Source of the DNA: Burkholderiales bacterium
GTDB taxonomy: Bacteria; Pseudomonadota; Gammaproteobacteria; Burkholderiales; Usitatibacteraceae
NCBI GenBank assembly: GCA_025350945.1
Contig: JANXWW010000140.1
Span: 1 to 14,424 of the forward strand
Direction: 5' to 3'
DNA length: 14,424 nt
Shown one piece after another: positions 7,357 through 14,424 of this stretch. The notes under the pieces were generated by a model that was given only the letters and a program-made list of their open reading frames with translations, was not told the DNA's origin and did no database searches. The position numbers were made by a program, and so were the translations under genes. The stretch's first letter is position 1, and the number at the start of each line of letters is the position of its first letter.

Positions 7357-8385
7357 ATGCGCATCCTAATCATCTCACCCGCATGGGTTGGCGACGCGGT
7401 GCTTTCGCAACCGATGCTCAGACGGCTGCGGGAACAACATCGCGACGCAATAATTGACGTGATGGCACCGGCATGGGTGATGCCGGTTTATCAGCGCATG
7501 CTCGAAGTAACGAACACCATCGAAAATCCGTTTGCGCATGGCGATCTCATGCTCGGCGCGCGTCGCTCACTTGGTAAATCGCTGCGCAACGTCGGCTACG
7601 GTCAGGCGATTGTGTTGCCGAATAGTTTTAAATCTGCCTTGATTCCCTGGTTCGCCAACATCCCGACCATCACCGGTTATCGCGGCGAAATGCGCGGCTG
7701 GATTATCAACGATTGTCGCCAACTAAATGAAGCTACGCTGCCGTTGATGGTGGAACGGTTTACGCAATTAGCATCCCCGCTGGGTAAGGAGATCAAGCGC
7801 ACCGACGATAATCCGCATCTCATCATCGATCACGCGAGCCGTGCCGCCACGGGCAAGCGATTGCGCCTCAATCTCGCCAAGCCAGTCATCGCATTTTGCC
7901 CGGGCGCTGAATACGGCCCGGCAAAACGCTGGCCCGCGCGACACTTTGCTGATCTTGCCATGACCTTAACTGAAGAGAAAAACGGCGGCTATCAAATCTG
8001 GCTGTTTGGCTCGCAAAAGGATCATGCGATTGCCGAAGAAATCAACGCGCTTTCATCGAATGCGTGCGTAAATTTGGCTGGTGCCACCAAGCTCGATGAT
8101 GCGATTGATTTACTGAGTCTCGCCACACATGTGATTACCAATGATTCGGGATTGATGCACGTCGCGGCGGCGGTCGGTGTTCCCGTGACGGCGTTGTACG
8201 GATCAAGCTCACCCAAATTTACGCCGCCGCCTTCACCCAAAGCAAAAGTGATTTCACTGAAGCTGGAATGCAGCCCGTGCTTCAAACGTGAATGCCCGCT
8301 GGGACATTTCAAGTGCATGAATGATCTGCAACCTGATCTCGTTTTTGAGCATTTGAAACATACGAAATGGCAGCGAGCAACCTAA
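7357..8385 (+). CDS. waaF: Lipopolysaccharide heptosyltransferase II
   Basis: A 342-aa GT9-family glycosyltransferase that adds the second L-glycero-D-manno-heptose of the LPS inner core, using ADP-heptose at the cytoplasmic face of the inner membrane. The N-terminus MRILIISPAWVGDAVLSQ matches WaaF. The donor-binding half has CPGAEYGPAKRWP, TNDSGLMHVAAAVG and YGSSSPKFTPP, followed by the Cys-rich CSPCFKRECPLGH near the C-terminus that is typical of WaaF. The start at ATG 7357 is chosen because the family begins at this M; a TTG at 7336 would add MGFLYFS without support. No strong ribosome binding site is seen. It follows the zinc-finger gene by 79 bp and may be in the ilvE unit. It ends 32 bp before the tandem hairpin repeats. 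Confidence 0.93.
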   Translation: MRILIISPAWVGDAVLSQPMLRRLREQHRDAIIDVMAPAWVMPVYQRMLEVTNTIENPFAHGDLMLGARRSLGKSLRNVGYGQAIVLPNSFKSALIPWFANIPTITGYRGEMRGWIINDCRQLNEATLPLMVERFTQLASPLGKEIKRTDDNPHLIIDHASRAATGKRLRLNLAKPVIAFCPGAEYGPAKRWPARHFADLAMTLTEEKNGGYQIWLFGSQKDHAIAEEINALSSNACVNLAGATKLDDAIDLLSLATHVITNDSGLMHVAAAVGVPVTALYGSSSPKFTPPPSPKAKVISLKLECSPCFKRECPLGHFKCMNDLQPDLVFEHLKHTKWQRAT

Positions 8386-8417
8386 ATTATTACGTCCTCG
8401 ATTCGCGCCTTCAAGTC

Positions 8418-8542
8418 GTAAACGCACGCAAGGCTCATGCGCGCGATTTGTAAACGCACGCAAAGCTCATGCGCGCGATTCGTAAACGCACGCAAAGCTC
8501 ATGCGCGCGATTTGTAAACGCACGCAAGGCTCATGCGCGCGA
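8418..8542. repeat. Four tandem 32-bp units, each able to form a hairpin
   Basis: Units begin at 8418, 8450, 8482 and 8514; the last is cut to 29 bp. Each starts GTAAACGCACGCAA and ends in GCTCATGCGCGCGAT or close to it. They differ only at position 15 (G in units 1 and 4, A in units 2 and 3) and position 32 (T or C). On the minus-strand RNA each can fold as CGCGCGC, a 9-nt loop, then GCGUGCG, a 7-bp stem with one G-U pair, followed by UUUAC. On the plus strand the same stem has an A-C mismatch. The array lies where waaF and the convergent 603-aa gene meet, so termination or 3'-end protection of the minus-strand message is a plausible role. It is not a CRISPR array: there are no spacers. Confidence 0.85.
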
Positions 8543-10342
8543 CATTACCGAAAAATTCATCTGCGCCCAGTTATCGGTGTAATCCACCACGCCGGATAGT
8601 CGAATCCAAAAATTCGCATTCGCAGAAGCATTAGACGAAATTTTGAGCACTGTGCCGACGGTAAATGTGTGGCCGGAAATCACCAGCGAATGCGCGGTGC
8701 CGCGTGCGCCACGTGTACTATCTCTGGGTAGCAGCAGCGCCTTGATAACGGGGCGCGGTGCTTTCATATCGCCGACGCCGTTGGCAGGATCGCGTGCGAA
8801 ATCGCTATTCGGAATTTTTGAGCCGCGTCTGATGAGCTCGGCAATTTCAGACGGTAATAATCCAGTTGCAATGCCGGGGTTCTGGCGAAGTTTGGTTTGC
8901 GTTTGCGTTTGCGGCAGTCCATCCGTTGTTCCCGGTGCCAATGTAAGGTGAACCACTTTTGGATTATTCGCGAGCGTCTCGATCCCCAGTTGCGGCTCGC
9001 CGGTCTCGGCATTGCGCTGCCAGCGCACCACACCCACTTGCCAAATTGGCGAACCATTCGCGCGCAAACAAACCAGTGTGCCCGCTTCAGGCTCTTCCGA
9101 AACTTTCTTTTTTCGCAAGCCGTAACCGGTCGAGCTTTCATTTTCTATCGACCAGTGTTCAAACGAAAATTCCGGCGGAATACCCGCATCCGGTTTTGAT
9201 TCTGCGTACAAAAGTTCGTTGATCGCATCCGCGCCACACGCCACGCGCGCAACCTTCAAACCATCAGTCTCACGCTCGATGCGCCGCGCCGGTCTTGCCT
9301 TGACCCAGCCGCTCAGCAAATGCCGAATCAGATTATCGCGATCCGCGCTGGATAATCCGTTGGACTGCTGCGTCATGTTCGCATCGCCACTTACAATATT
9401 GCGCAATGATTTACTTGCTGGCTCGGGGTCGCTCTCGCGCATGGCCACAACCTTGAAACACACTGCCGCCGTTGAGAAACAACGCATGCGATCAGATCGC
9501 ATTTGCGGGTGAAATTGCGATGCCGGCAAACTGCTCTCCATGTCAAAACAATGCTGCTCGCCTTCCACATCGGTCGCATTGGTAAACTCCACCAGATCGC
9601 TCCACTCGCCGCACCAGTTATAGGCGGCATCAATCATCTCGGGCGAGAGACCCGACGGATCGGCCAGACCAAACAACACGATCCGCGCAAACTCCTGATG
9701 GCAAGTGGTGACACGTCCATTCAATTCAATTTTGTCGCGCAAAATGTGGCGCTTGTCAGCGAACCGATACAGCCGATAAAGGCGTCCCCACGATGTGGAA
9801 GGCTCGCGTTTGTTCGCATAACAATGCCAGCGCATCGACAAGCCAATGTGCAAAATCGCGCGACATGCGACATCGGGCAAACGCAGTGCACCGCGCGAAC
9901 CTGAAGGATATTTTCGGCGCCCCTCATCCAGCAAATCACGATACGTCATGGCAAGCCGCGTCGAGATTTGCGCCAGTCGCCGCCCAAACGCCGCACGCAG
10001 CCCCATATTGCCCTGCCACTTTTGAGCAATATCCGGCTGAAACAGTTCCGTCATCAGCGCTTCAACACCGTGATCGATTTCAACCAGTTGTTCTACCCGC
10101 CGACCAAACGCACCGGCCGAATGTCGCTGGAAGCGAGTCACATTCTCAAGCTCATTTTTAAGCTGCGCATAAAGCTCGGCACCTGTGCCGAGATTGGTGA
10201 GGCCAATCGAATTGGTCGATGGAGCGTCGCCAGCACCCGTTGTCGGTGCGCCGTGGCTGCGCCCAAGCAGGCGCTGCCAGAAATTCTGGATGTGGTGCTG
10301 CGTTGGCTTAGTCTTAGTGGAATATGTCTTATTGAAGAACAT
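8531..10342 (-). CDS. Large protein of unknown function with a PilZ-like segment
   Basis: A 603-aa protein that I do not recognise with certainty. It lacks a signal peptide and membrane helices, so it is probably cytoplasmic. Residues of about 55-300 look largely helical, with conserved-looking Trp/Tyr/Cys positions (WGRLYRLYRFADKRHI). At about 350-470 the pattern ARPARRIERE, then IENESSTGYGL, then WQVGVVRWQR and LGIETLA recalls PilZ c-di-GMP-binding domains (RxxxR, a D/N-x-S-x-x-G-like turn, a beta barrel), though the match is loose. A run of QT pairs (QTQTQT) leads to a C-terminal region that looks beta-rich. The ATG at 10342 is preferred to a TTG at 10351 because an AGGA lies 9 nt before it. 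The stop codon at 8531 falls inside the tandem repeats. It is a single-gene unit, convergent with waaF. Confidence 0.8.
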   Translation of the reverse strand: MFFNKTYSTKTKPTQHHIQNFWQRLLGRSHGAPTTGAGDAPSTNSIGLTNLGTGAELYAQLKNELENVTRFQRHSAGAFGRRVEQLVEIDHGVEALMTELFQPDIAQKWQGNMGLRAAFGRRLAQISTRLAMTYRDLLDEGRRKYPSGSRGALRLPDVACRAILHIGLSMRWHCYANKREPSTSWGRLYRLYRFADKRHILRDKIELNGRVTTCHQEFARIVLFGLADPSGLSPEMIDAAYNWCGEWSDLVEFTNATDVEGEQHCFDMESSLPASQFHPQMRSDRMRCFSTAAVCFKVVAMRESDPEPASKSLRNIVSGDANMTQQSNGLSSADRDNLIRHLLSGWVKARPARRIERETDGLKVARVACGADAINELLYAESKPDAGIPPEFSFEHWSIENESSTGYGLRKKKVSEEPEAGTLVCLRANGSPIWQVGVVRWQRNAETGEPQLGIETLANNPKVVHLTLAPGTTDGLPQTQTQTKLRQNPGIATGLLPSEIAELIRRGSKIPNSDFARDPANGVGDMKAPRPVIKALLLPRDSTRGARGTAHSLVISGHTFTVGTVLKISSNASANANFWIRLSGVVDYTDNWAQMNFSVMSRA

Positions 10343-10351
10343 GCTGTTCAA

Positions 10352-10355
10352 TCCT
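10352..10355 (-). promoter_or_regulatory. Ribosome binding site of the 603-aa gene
   Basis: AGGA on the minus strand, 9 nt before the ATG at 10342. It touches the in-frame TTG at 10351, which rules that codon out as the likely start. Confidence 0.55.
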
Positions 10356-10462
10356 GATGTGCGCGGTAATGCAAGTAAGCTACTGCGGGAAGCGATTGAG
10401 CGTTTTAATTGATATTAACCGCTACCTTTACAGCGTATTTTTAATTTTAAACAACACGCGTC

Positions 10463-10491
10463 ATACTATTACTGAATTTATACATTTGCAA
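10463..10491 (-). promoter_or_regulatory. Candidate promoter of the 603-aa gene
   Basis: On the minus strand TTGCAA (10491-10486), a 17-nt spacer and TAGTAT (10468-10463) resemble a sigma-70 promoter (4 of 6 in each box). Transcription would begin near 10456, leaving a leader of about 115 nt. Prediction by eye. Confidence 0.3.
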
Positions 10492-10524
10492 AACATAACC
10501 ATATCACTGACTTTGTTGCGCGTG

Positions 10525-10540
10525 TGTGAGACTTTTCACA
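10525..10540. promoter_or_regulatory. CRP-type binding site (exact TGTGA-N6-TCACA)
   Basis: TGTGA (10525-10529), six bases GACTTT, and TCACA (10536-10540) reproduce the consensus core of cAMP-receptor-protein sites. With the candidate -10 box TACAAT at 10561-10566, the centre of the site would lie about 41 bp before the start of transcription, the class II activator position for the DUF1684-liuC-liuD unit. It is also about 76 bp upstream of the candidate start for the divergent 603-aa gene. Confidence 0.5.
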
Positions 10541-10560
10541 AAGCTGCATTCGCAGAGAAA

Positions 10561-10566
10561 TACAAT
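10561..10566 (+). promoter_or_regulatory. Candidate -10 box of the DUF1684-liuC-liuD unit
   Basis: TACAAT matches the sigma-70 -10 box at 5 of 6 positions. No good -35 box sits at the right distance, as is usual for activator-dependent promoters, and the CRP-like site occupies that place. Confidence 0.35.
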
Positions 10567-10603
10567 TCGCATTAAAATTATTAAATCTTGTTAAAACGCG
10601 ACT

Positions 10604-10607
10604 GGAG
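10604..10607 (+). promoter_or_regulatory. Ribosome binding site of the DUF1684 gene
   Basis: GGAG with 7 nt before the ATG at 10615. It supports this ATG over the in-frame TTG at 10588. Confidence 0.65.
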
Positions 10608-10614
10608 CAGAATT

Positions 10615-11577
10615 ATGGAAACCCGTTTATCTAAATTTTCCAGGCAATTTTTTTTGCTGGGTGCAGCGTTTGCGTTATCTTTTTCTGCCCACAATGCGTA
10701 CACCGCCCCCACCGCAAACGCTAAAAGCGAACTTCCGCTGGAATATGTTGCCGACATCGAAGCGTGGCGCGATAAAGTTGAAACCAGTTTAAAACGCGAT
10801 AACGGCTGGCTAACCCTCGCCGGACGTTTCATCATGAAGCCCGGCGTCAATACCTTTGGCACCGGCAAAAACAACGATATCGTACTGCCACCCGAATTAA
10901 AAGGCGCTGTACCCGAAACTATCGGCGCACTGGTGGTGGATAAAGACGATAAAAAAGTCACGCTGAAATTGGCCGACGGTGTTTCCATGACCAGCGAAGG
11001 CACGCCATTCACGGGCGAACGCGCAATGAAGACATCGAGCGATAAACGCGATTGGGTTTCGTTGCAACGCATGTCGATGCACATCATCGAGCGCAATGGC
11101 ACTTTTGTGTTGCGGCTTGCCGACAACGAATCACTGGTGCGCAAAAATTTCCCTGGTCGTCTTTGGTATGAACCCAAAAATGCCTTCGTGGTGGACGCGA
11201 AATTTGTGCCCTATCCACCCGGTCGTACGCTGTCGATTGTGAATGTTATCGACGAGGTGTCGGAAGAGCCCAGCCCGGGCTATGTTGAATTCAAACTCAA
11301 CGGCAGAACCCACAAAATGGATGTGATTGGTGAGGACGACGGATTGTTTTTCGTGTTCCGCGATGGCACGTCGGGCGACACCACGTATCGTCCTTCGCGC
11401 TTTTTGTTTGTCGATAAAAAACCAGCGCCGAATACAACTTTCAAACTCGATTTCAACAAAGCCTACAACCCGCCCTGCGCGTTTTCCGAATTCACCACCT
11501 GCCCGTTGCCACCGAAACAAAACATCATGCAAACGCGAATTGAAGCCGGTGAAAAATACCGGAAGAAGCCAGTTTGA
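10615..11577 (+). CDS. Exported DUF1684 protein
   Basis: A 320-aa protein of the DUF1684 family, whose biochemical function is not established. The N-terminus is a signal peptide: basic start METRLSKFSR, hydrophobic FFLLGAAFALSF, and a likely AXA cleavage near NAYTA or TANA around residues 30-36, so the mature protein is probably periplasmic. Family hallmarks are WLTLAGRFIMKPGVNTFG, NDIVLPPELKG, the central FPGRLWYEP, and near the C-terminus DFNKAYNPPCAFSEFTTCPL, where two cysteines could form a disulfide or bind metal. The ATG at 10615 has a good GGAG, and the upstream TTG at 10588 would spoil the signal peptide. It is the first gene of a probable operon; its stop overlaps the TTG start of liuC by 4 bp. 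DUF1684 genes are not standard members of the liu cluster, so any link with leucine breakdown is from position only. Confidence 0.9.
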   Translation: METRLSKFSRQFFLLGAAFALSFSAHNAYTAPTANAKSELPLEYVADIEAWRDKVETSLKRDNGWLTLAGRFIMKPGVNTFGTGKNNDIVLPPELKGAVPETIGALVVDKDDKKVTLKLADGVSMTSEGTPFTGERAMKTSSDKRDWVSLQRMSMHIIERNGTFVLRLADNESLVRKNFPGRLWYEPKNAFVVDAKFVPYPPGRTLSIVNVIDEVSEEPSPGYVEFKLNGRTHKMDVIGEDDGLFFVFRDGTSGDTTYRPSRFLFVDKKPAPNTTFKLDFNKAYNPPCAFSEFTTCPLPPKQNIMQTRIEAGEKYRKKPV

Positions 11578-12380
11578 ACCACGATTTGAGCAATATTCTT
11601 TCTGAGATTGATGGCTCGCTCGGCATCATCACGCTCAATAATCCGGATAAGCACAACGCGTTTGATGACACGCTGATTGTTGATCTCACTGCGGCGCTGA
11701 AAGCGATGGAGCAATCGCTGGACGTGCGCGTCGTTATTCTTTCGGCAGCAGGCAAATCATTTTCCGCAGGTGCTGATCTGAATTGGATGAAGCGCATCGC
11801 GAGCTATTCTCCGGAGGAAAATTTTCGCGATGCGATGGGCCTCGGTACGCTCATGCGCACGCTGCATGATTTGACGAAGCCGACGATTGCCCGCGTGCAA
11901 GGTGCAGCCTATGGCGGCGGTGTAGGTTTGATCGCCTGCTGCGATATTGCAGTCGGCACACAAGACGCGGCTTTCTCGTTATCGGAGGTCAAGCTGGGTT
12001 TAATACCTGCTGTGATTTCGCCATATGTGATTGCGGCCATTGGCGAGCGTGCAGCGCATCGATATTTTTTAACCGCTGAAAAATTTGCTGCGAGTGAAGC
12101 GTATCGATTGGGACTGTTACACGAACTCGCCCCCGACGATGACACCATGGATGACATTATTAATGAACTCTGCGGCGCACTGTTAGCCGCAAGCCCGAAT
12201 GCGCTGAAAGAGGCAAAATCGCTTATTGCAGCGGTGGCCAATCACGCCATCAACGATGCACTGGTGGCCGACACAGCCGAGCGCATCGCCCGTGTGCGTG
12301 TCAGCACAGAAGGTCGCGAAGGGCTGGCGGCGTTTCTGGAGAAACGTAAACCGGCGTGGATCAAAGCGTCTCTCCCTTGA
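11574..12380 (+). CDS. liuC: 3-methylglutaconyl-CoA hydratase-type enoyl-CoA hydratase
   Basis: A 268-aa crotonase-family enzyme of the leucine (or acyclic terpene) breakdown pathway, expected to hydrate 3-methylglutaconyl-CoA to HMG-CoA in the cytoplasm. Visible are the oxyanion motifs SAGADLNWMKR (64-74) and YGGGVGLIACCDIA (113-126), then LSEVKLGLIPAVISPYV with the putative catalytic Glu138, and the RYFLTAEKF typical of LiuC/AtuE rather than fatty-acid hydratases. Length fits the family (about 265 aa). The start is TTG at 11574, inside the stop of the DUF1684 gene (TTGA overlap), with GGAAGAAG at 11561-11568 in front; no other start codon of usable position exists before the conserved GIITLNNP. 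Translational coupling is likely. The carboxylase subunit that makes its substrate follows. Exact substrate is inferred from family and neighbour. Confidence 0.9.
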   Translation: MNHDLSNILSEIDGSLGIITLNNPDKHNAFDDTLIVDLTAALKAMEQSLDVRVVILSAAGKSFSAGADLNWMKRIASYSPEENFRDAMGLGTLMRTLHDLTKPTIARVQGAAYGGGVGLIACCDIAVGTQDAAFSLSEVKLGLIPAVISPYVIAAIGERAAHRYFLTAEKFAASEAYRLGLLHELAPDDDTMDDIINELCGALLAASPNALKEAKSLIAAVANHAINDALVADTAERIARVRVSTEGREGLAAFLEKRKPAWIKASLP

Positions 12381-12439
12381 TCGAGAGAGGGTGGTGTTCA
12401 CACATCACCGCAACAACAAACAGCTAAGGCCAATAAAAA

Positions 12440-14424
12440 ATGTTCAATAAAATCCTGATCGCCAATCGCGGCGAAATTGCCTGTCGTGTGATTCGTACTT
12501 GCAAACGCATGGGCATTCGCACAGTCGCGGTTTTTTCCGAGGCCGACGTTCACGCACAACATGTGCGCGAAGCCGATGAAGCCTATTTGATCGGCGGCCC
12601 GCGCCCGGTGGACTCCTACCTCAAAGGCGACACGATTATTGAAGTCGCCAAAAAATCAGGCGCTCATGCAATTCATCCGGGCTACGGATTTTTATCCGAG
12701 AACGCAAAATTTGCCCGCGCATGCGAAGACGCAGGCATTGTTTTTATCGGGCCTACCGTTGAAGCGATTGAGAAAATGGGCTCAAAAAGTGCTGCCAAAG
12801 CGCTCATGCAAACGGCGAAAGTGCCGGTGGTGCCGGGCTATCATGGCGATAATCAGGATGCGGCATTTCTGGCGAAGCAAGCGGATATTGTTGGCTACCC
12901 GCTGCTGATCAAAGCGGTCGCGGGCGGCGGCGGCAAGGGCATGCGCCTCGTTGAAAAATCAGAAGAATTTATTCCACAGCTCGAAGCCGCGCGGCGCGAA
13001 GCGAAAAACGCTTTCGGCAACGATGATGTACTGATTGAGCGTTTTGTACTCGGCCCGCATCATATTGAATTTCAGGTGTTCGGTGACACGCACGGTAATT
13101 ATGTGCATTTGTATGAACGCGAATGCTCGATCCAGCGCCGTCATCAAAAAATTCTCGAAGAAACGCCCTCACCTTATCTTGATGAAAACATGCGCAAGAA
13201 AATGGGCGATGCGGCTGTCGCTGCTGCGCGCGCAATTGCCTATCGTGGCGCCGGAACGATTGAATTTATCGCGGGGGAGGATCGCGAATTTTTTTTTATG
13301 GAAATGAATACACGCCTGCAAGTAGAGCATCCGATCACGGAAATGATTACCGGCGAAGATTTGGTTGAATGGCAATTGCGCGTCGCAGCAGGCGAGCCGC
13401 TGCCGCTGAAGCAAAAGGAAATCATCACCGGCGGGCATGCGATTGAAGTGCGAATATGTGCAGAAAATCCGGACAATGATTTTTTGCCGGAAACGGGGAA
13501 GATGCATATTTTTGCCACGCCCACACTGGATGCGGAAGGCGATGTGCGCCTTGATACGGGGGTCGGGGTGGGCAAATTCGCCGGCGACGAAATCAGCGTC
13601 TACTACGATCCGATGATTGCCAAACTCATTACTTGGGGCGGTGATCGCGACGAGGCGATTCGCCGTATGCAGGCGGCGCTGGCCGAGACGGATGTGATCG
13701 GTGTTAAAACCAATCTGGGATTTTTGCAGCAACTGGTGAGGCACCAAGCGTTCATTGATGGTGCGACCGACACGGGTTTTATTCCTCGGCATCGTGCAAT
13801 GTTGATGGTGGATGAAAAAAACTGTCCTGATGAAGCGCTGATTGCCGCCGCAATATTCGAGCTTGCGCGCGAACAAGCGAGTGCGGGTAATGGCGTATGG
13901 GACAGCAAAGCGGGCTGGTGGTTAAATCGGGGCGCTACGAGACAATTGGAATTTCATACGGCAAATGATTCCGCAATCGAAGTTCTCAGCATTACAACGA
14001 TGGCGACAGGCTTTCGACTCACGATGCGCGACCGTGAATTTGATATCAGCCAATCCACCGTCGAAGGCAATGCAATCCGCTTTATCGCAGACGGCATCGG
14101 CTATCGTGCCACTGTGTTGACGCATCAAGAAAAATTTTCCGTACTGCTCGCCAGCACACGTCACCATCTGCGTCTAATCGATCCGTTCCATTTCGAAGCG
14201 AGCGGCGAAACCAACGATGGCCGCTTGACCGCGATGATGCCAGGCCGCGTGGTGAAGGTGATGGCGGACGCAGGCGACACGGTAAAAAAAGGGCAGGCGC
14301 TGATCATCATGGAAGCCATGAAAATGGAGCACACCATCGTCAGCCCTCGCGAAGGCGTGGTGGAACGCGTGGCGTTCAAGGTCGGCGATATGGTGCCAGC
14401 GGATGCGGTGTTGTTTGCGTTTGT
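12440..14424 (+). CDS. liuD: Methylcrotonyl-CoA carboxylase alpha (biotin-containing) subunit, 3' partial
   Basis: 661 codons are present and the right edge cuts the gene only a few residues before its expected end (family about 655-670 aa). It carboxylates its own biotin with ATP and bicarbonate for transfer to 3-methylcrotonyl-CoA by a partner beta subunit. Residues 1-450 are the biotin carboxylase: KILIANRGEIACRVI, HPGYGFLSENA (79-89), the ATP-grasp loop GGGGKGMR (162-169), ERECSIQRRHQK (226-237) and MEMNTRLQVEHPITE (287-301). A less conserved BT-like linker follows. The biotinyl domain carries EAMKMEH with the biotin-accepting Lys628. ATG 12440 has AAGG 11 nt before it. It lies 59 bp after liuC and is likely co-transcribed. 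The one-chain layout fits MCC, geranyl-CoA or propionyl-CoA carboxylase; the liuC neighbour favours MCC. The beta subunit gene (liuB) is not in the window; the usual order has liuB just before liuC. Confidence 0.9.
   Translation, partial: MFNKILIANRGEIACRVIRTCKRMGIRTVAVFSEADVHAQHVREADEAYLIGGPRPVDSYLKGDTIIEVAKKSGAHAIHPGYGFLSENAKFARACEDAGIVFIGPTVEAIEKMGSKSAAKALMQTAKVPVVPGYHGDNQDAAFLAKQADIVGYPLLIKAVAGGGGKGMRLVEKSEEFIPQLEAARREAKNAFGNDDVLIERFVLGPHHIEFQVFGDTHGNYVHLYERECSIQRRHQKILEETPSPYLDENMRKKMGDAAVAAARAIAYRGAGTIEFIAGEDREFFFMEMNTRLQVEHPITEMITGEDLVEWQLRVAAGEPLPLKQKEIITGGHAIEVRICAENPDNDFLPETGKMHIFATPTLDAEGDVRLDTGVGVGKFAGDEISVYYDPMIAKLITWGGDRDEAIRRMQAALAETDVIGVKTNLGFLQQLVRHQAFIDGATDTGFIPRHRAMLMVDEKNCPDEALIAAAIFELAREQASAGNGVWDSKAGWWLNRGATRQLEFHTANDSAIEVLSITTMATGFRLTMRDREFDISQSTVEGNAIRFIADGIGYRATVLTHQEKFSVLLASTRHHLRLIDPFHFEASGETNDGRLTAMMPGRVVKVMADAGDTVKKGQALIIMEAMKMEHTIVSPREGVVERVAFKVGDMVPADAVLFAF

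Noticed and set aside
8418..8542. Possible CRISPR array.
   Set aside because: Units of 32 bp are directly joined with no spacers and no cas genes nearby.
10581..11177. 198-codon minus-strand frame opposite the DUF1684 gene.
   Set aside because: Antisense to a gene with clear signal peptide, ribosome binding site and family motifs; Ser-rich composition of a shadow frame.
13169..13876. 235-codon minus-strand frame opposite liuD.
   Set aside because: Antisense to the conserved biotin carboxylase core; no motif of its own.

Overview
The window looks like chromosome of a betaproteobacterium (Burkholderiales/Nitrosomonadales type). The main reasons are the gene string ilvE, a 66-aa zf-CHCC zinc-finger protein and waaF (LPS heptosyltransferase II), which is a familiar betaproteobacterial order, and several proteins whose wording matches that class. 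I could not narrow this to a genus. I see no tRNA, rRNA, CRISPR array, transposase or integrase.

Layout. (1) 1-2498: surface-glycan genes. A WcbI-like/GSCFA protein enters from the left edge and converges on an FkbM-type methyltransferase gene broken by one missing base. (2) 2499-3199: a gene-poor, partly AT-rich stretch with a doubtful small reading frame, a perfect hairpin and a likely terminator. (3) 3200-5929, minus strand: a six-helix membrane adenylate cyclase followed 30 bp later by a patatin-like phospholipase, probably one operon. (4) 5930-6132: a divergent control region rich in repeats, read leftward into the cyclase and rightward into ilvE. (5) 6133-8385, plus strand: ilvE, zf-CHCC and waaF. 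(6) 8418-8542: four tandem 32-bp units, each able to form a hairpin, at the junction of waaF and a convergent gene. (7) 8531-10342, minus strand: a 603-aa protein of unknown function with a PilZ-like segment. (8) 10343-10614: a second divergent control region holding an exact TGTGA-N6-TCACA palindrome (CRP-type). (9) 10615-14424, plus strand: an exported DUF1684 protein, a LiuC-type 3-methylglutaconyl-CoA hydratase and the biotin-carrying alpha subunit of methylcrotonyl-CoA carboxylase (cut by the right edge).

How the genes fit together. ilvE makes or deaminates branched-chain amino acids, while liuC and liuD act in breakdown of the leucine skeleton. waaF, GSCFA/WcbI and FkbM act on envelope glycans. 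The cyclase could supply cAMP and the region before DUF1684-liuC-liuD carries a CRP-like site placed where an activator would sit, so a cAMP-to-leucine-catabolism link inside this window is a reasonable but unproven reading.

No clearly new system stands out. The best leads are the cyclase/patatin pair, the large PilZ-like protein, the hairpin repeat array that contains its stop codon, and the two structured intergenic regions.
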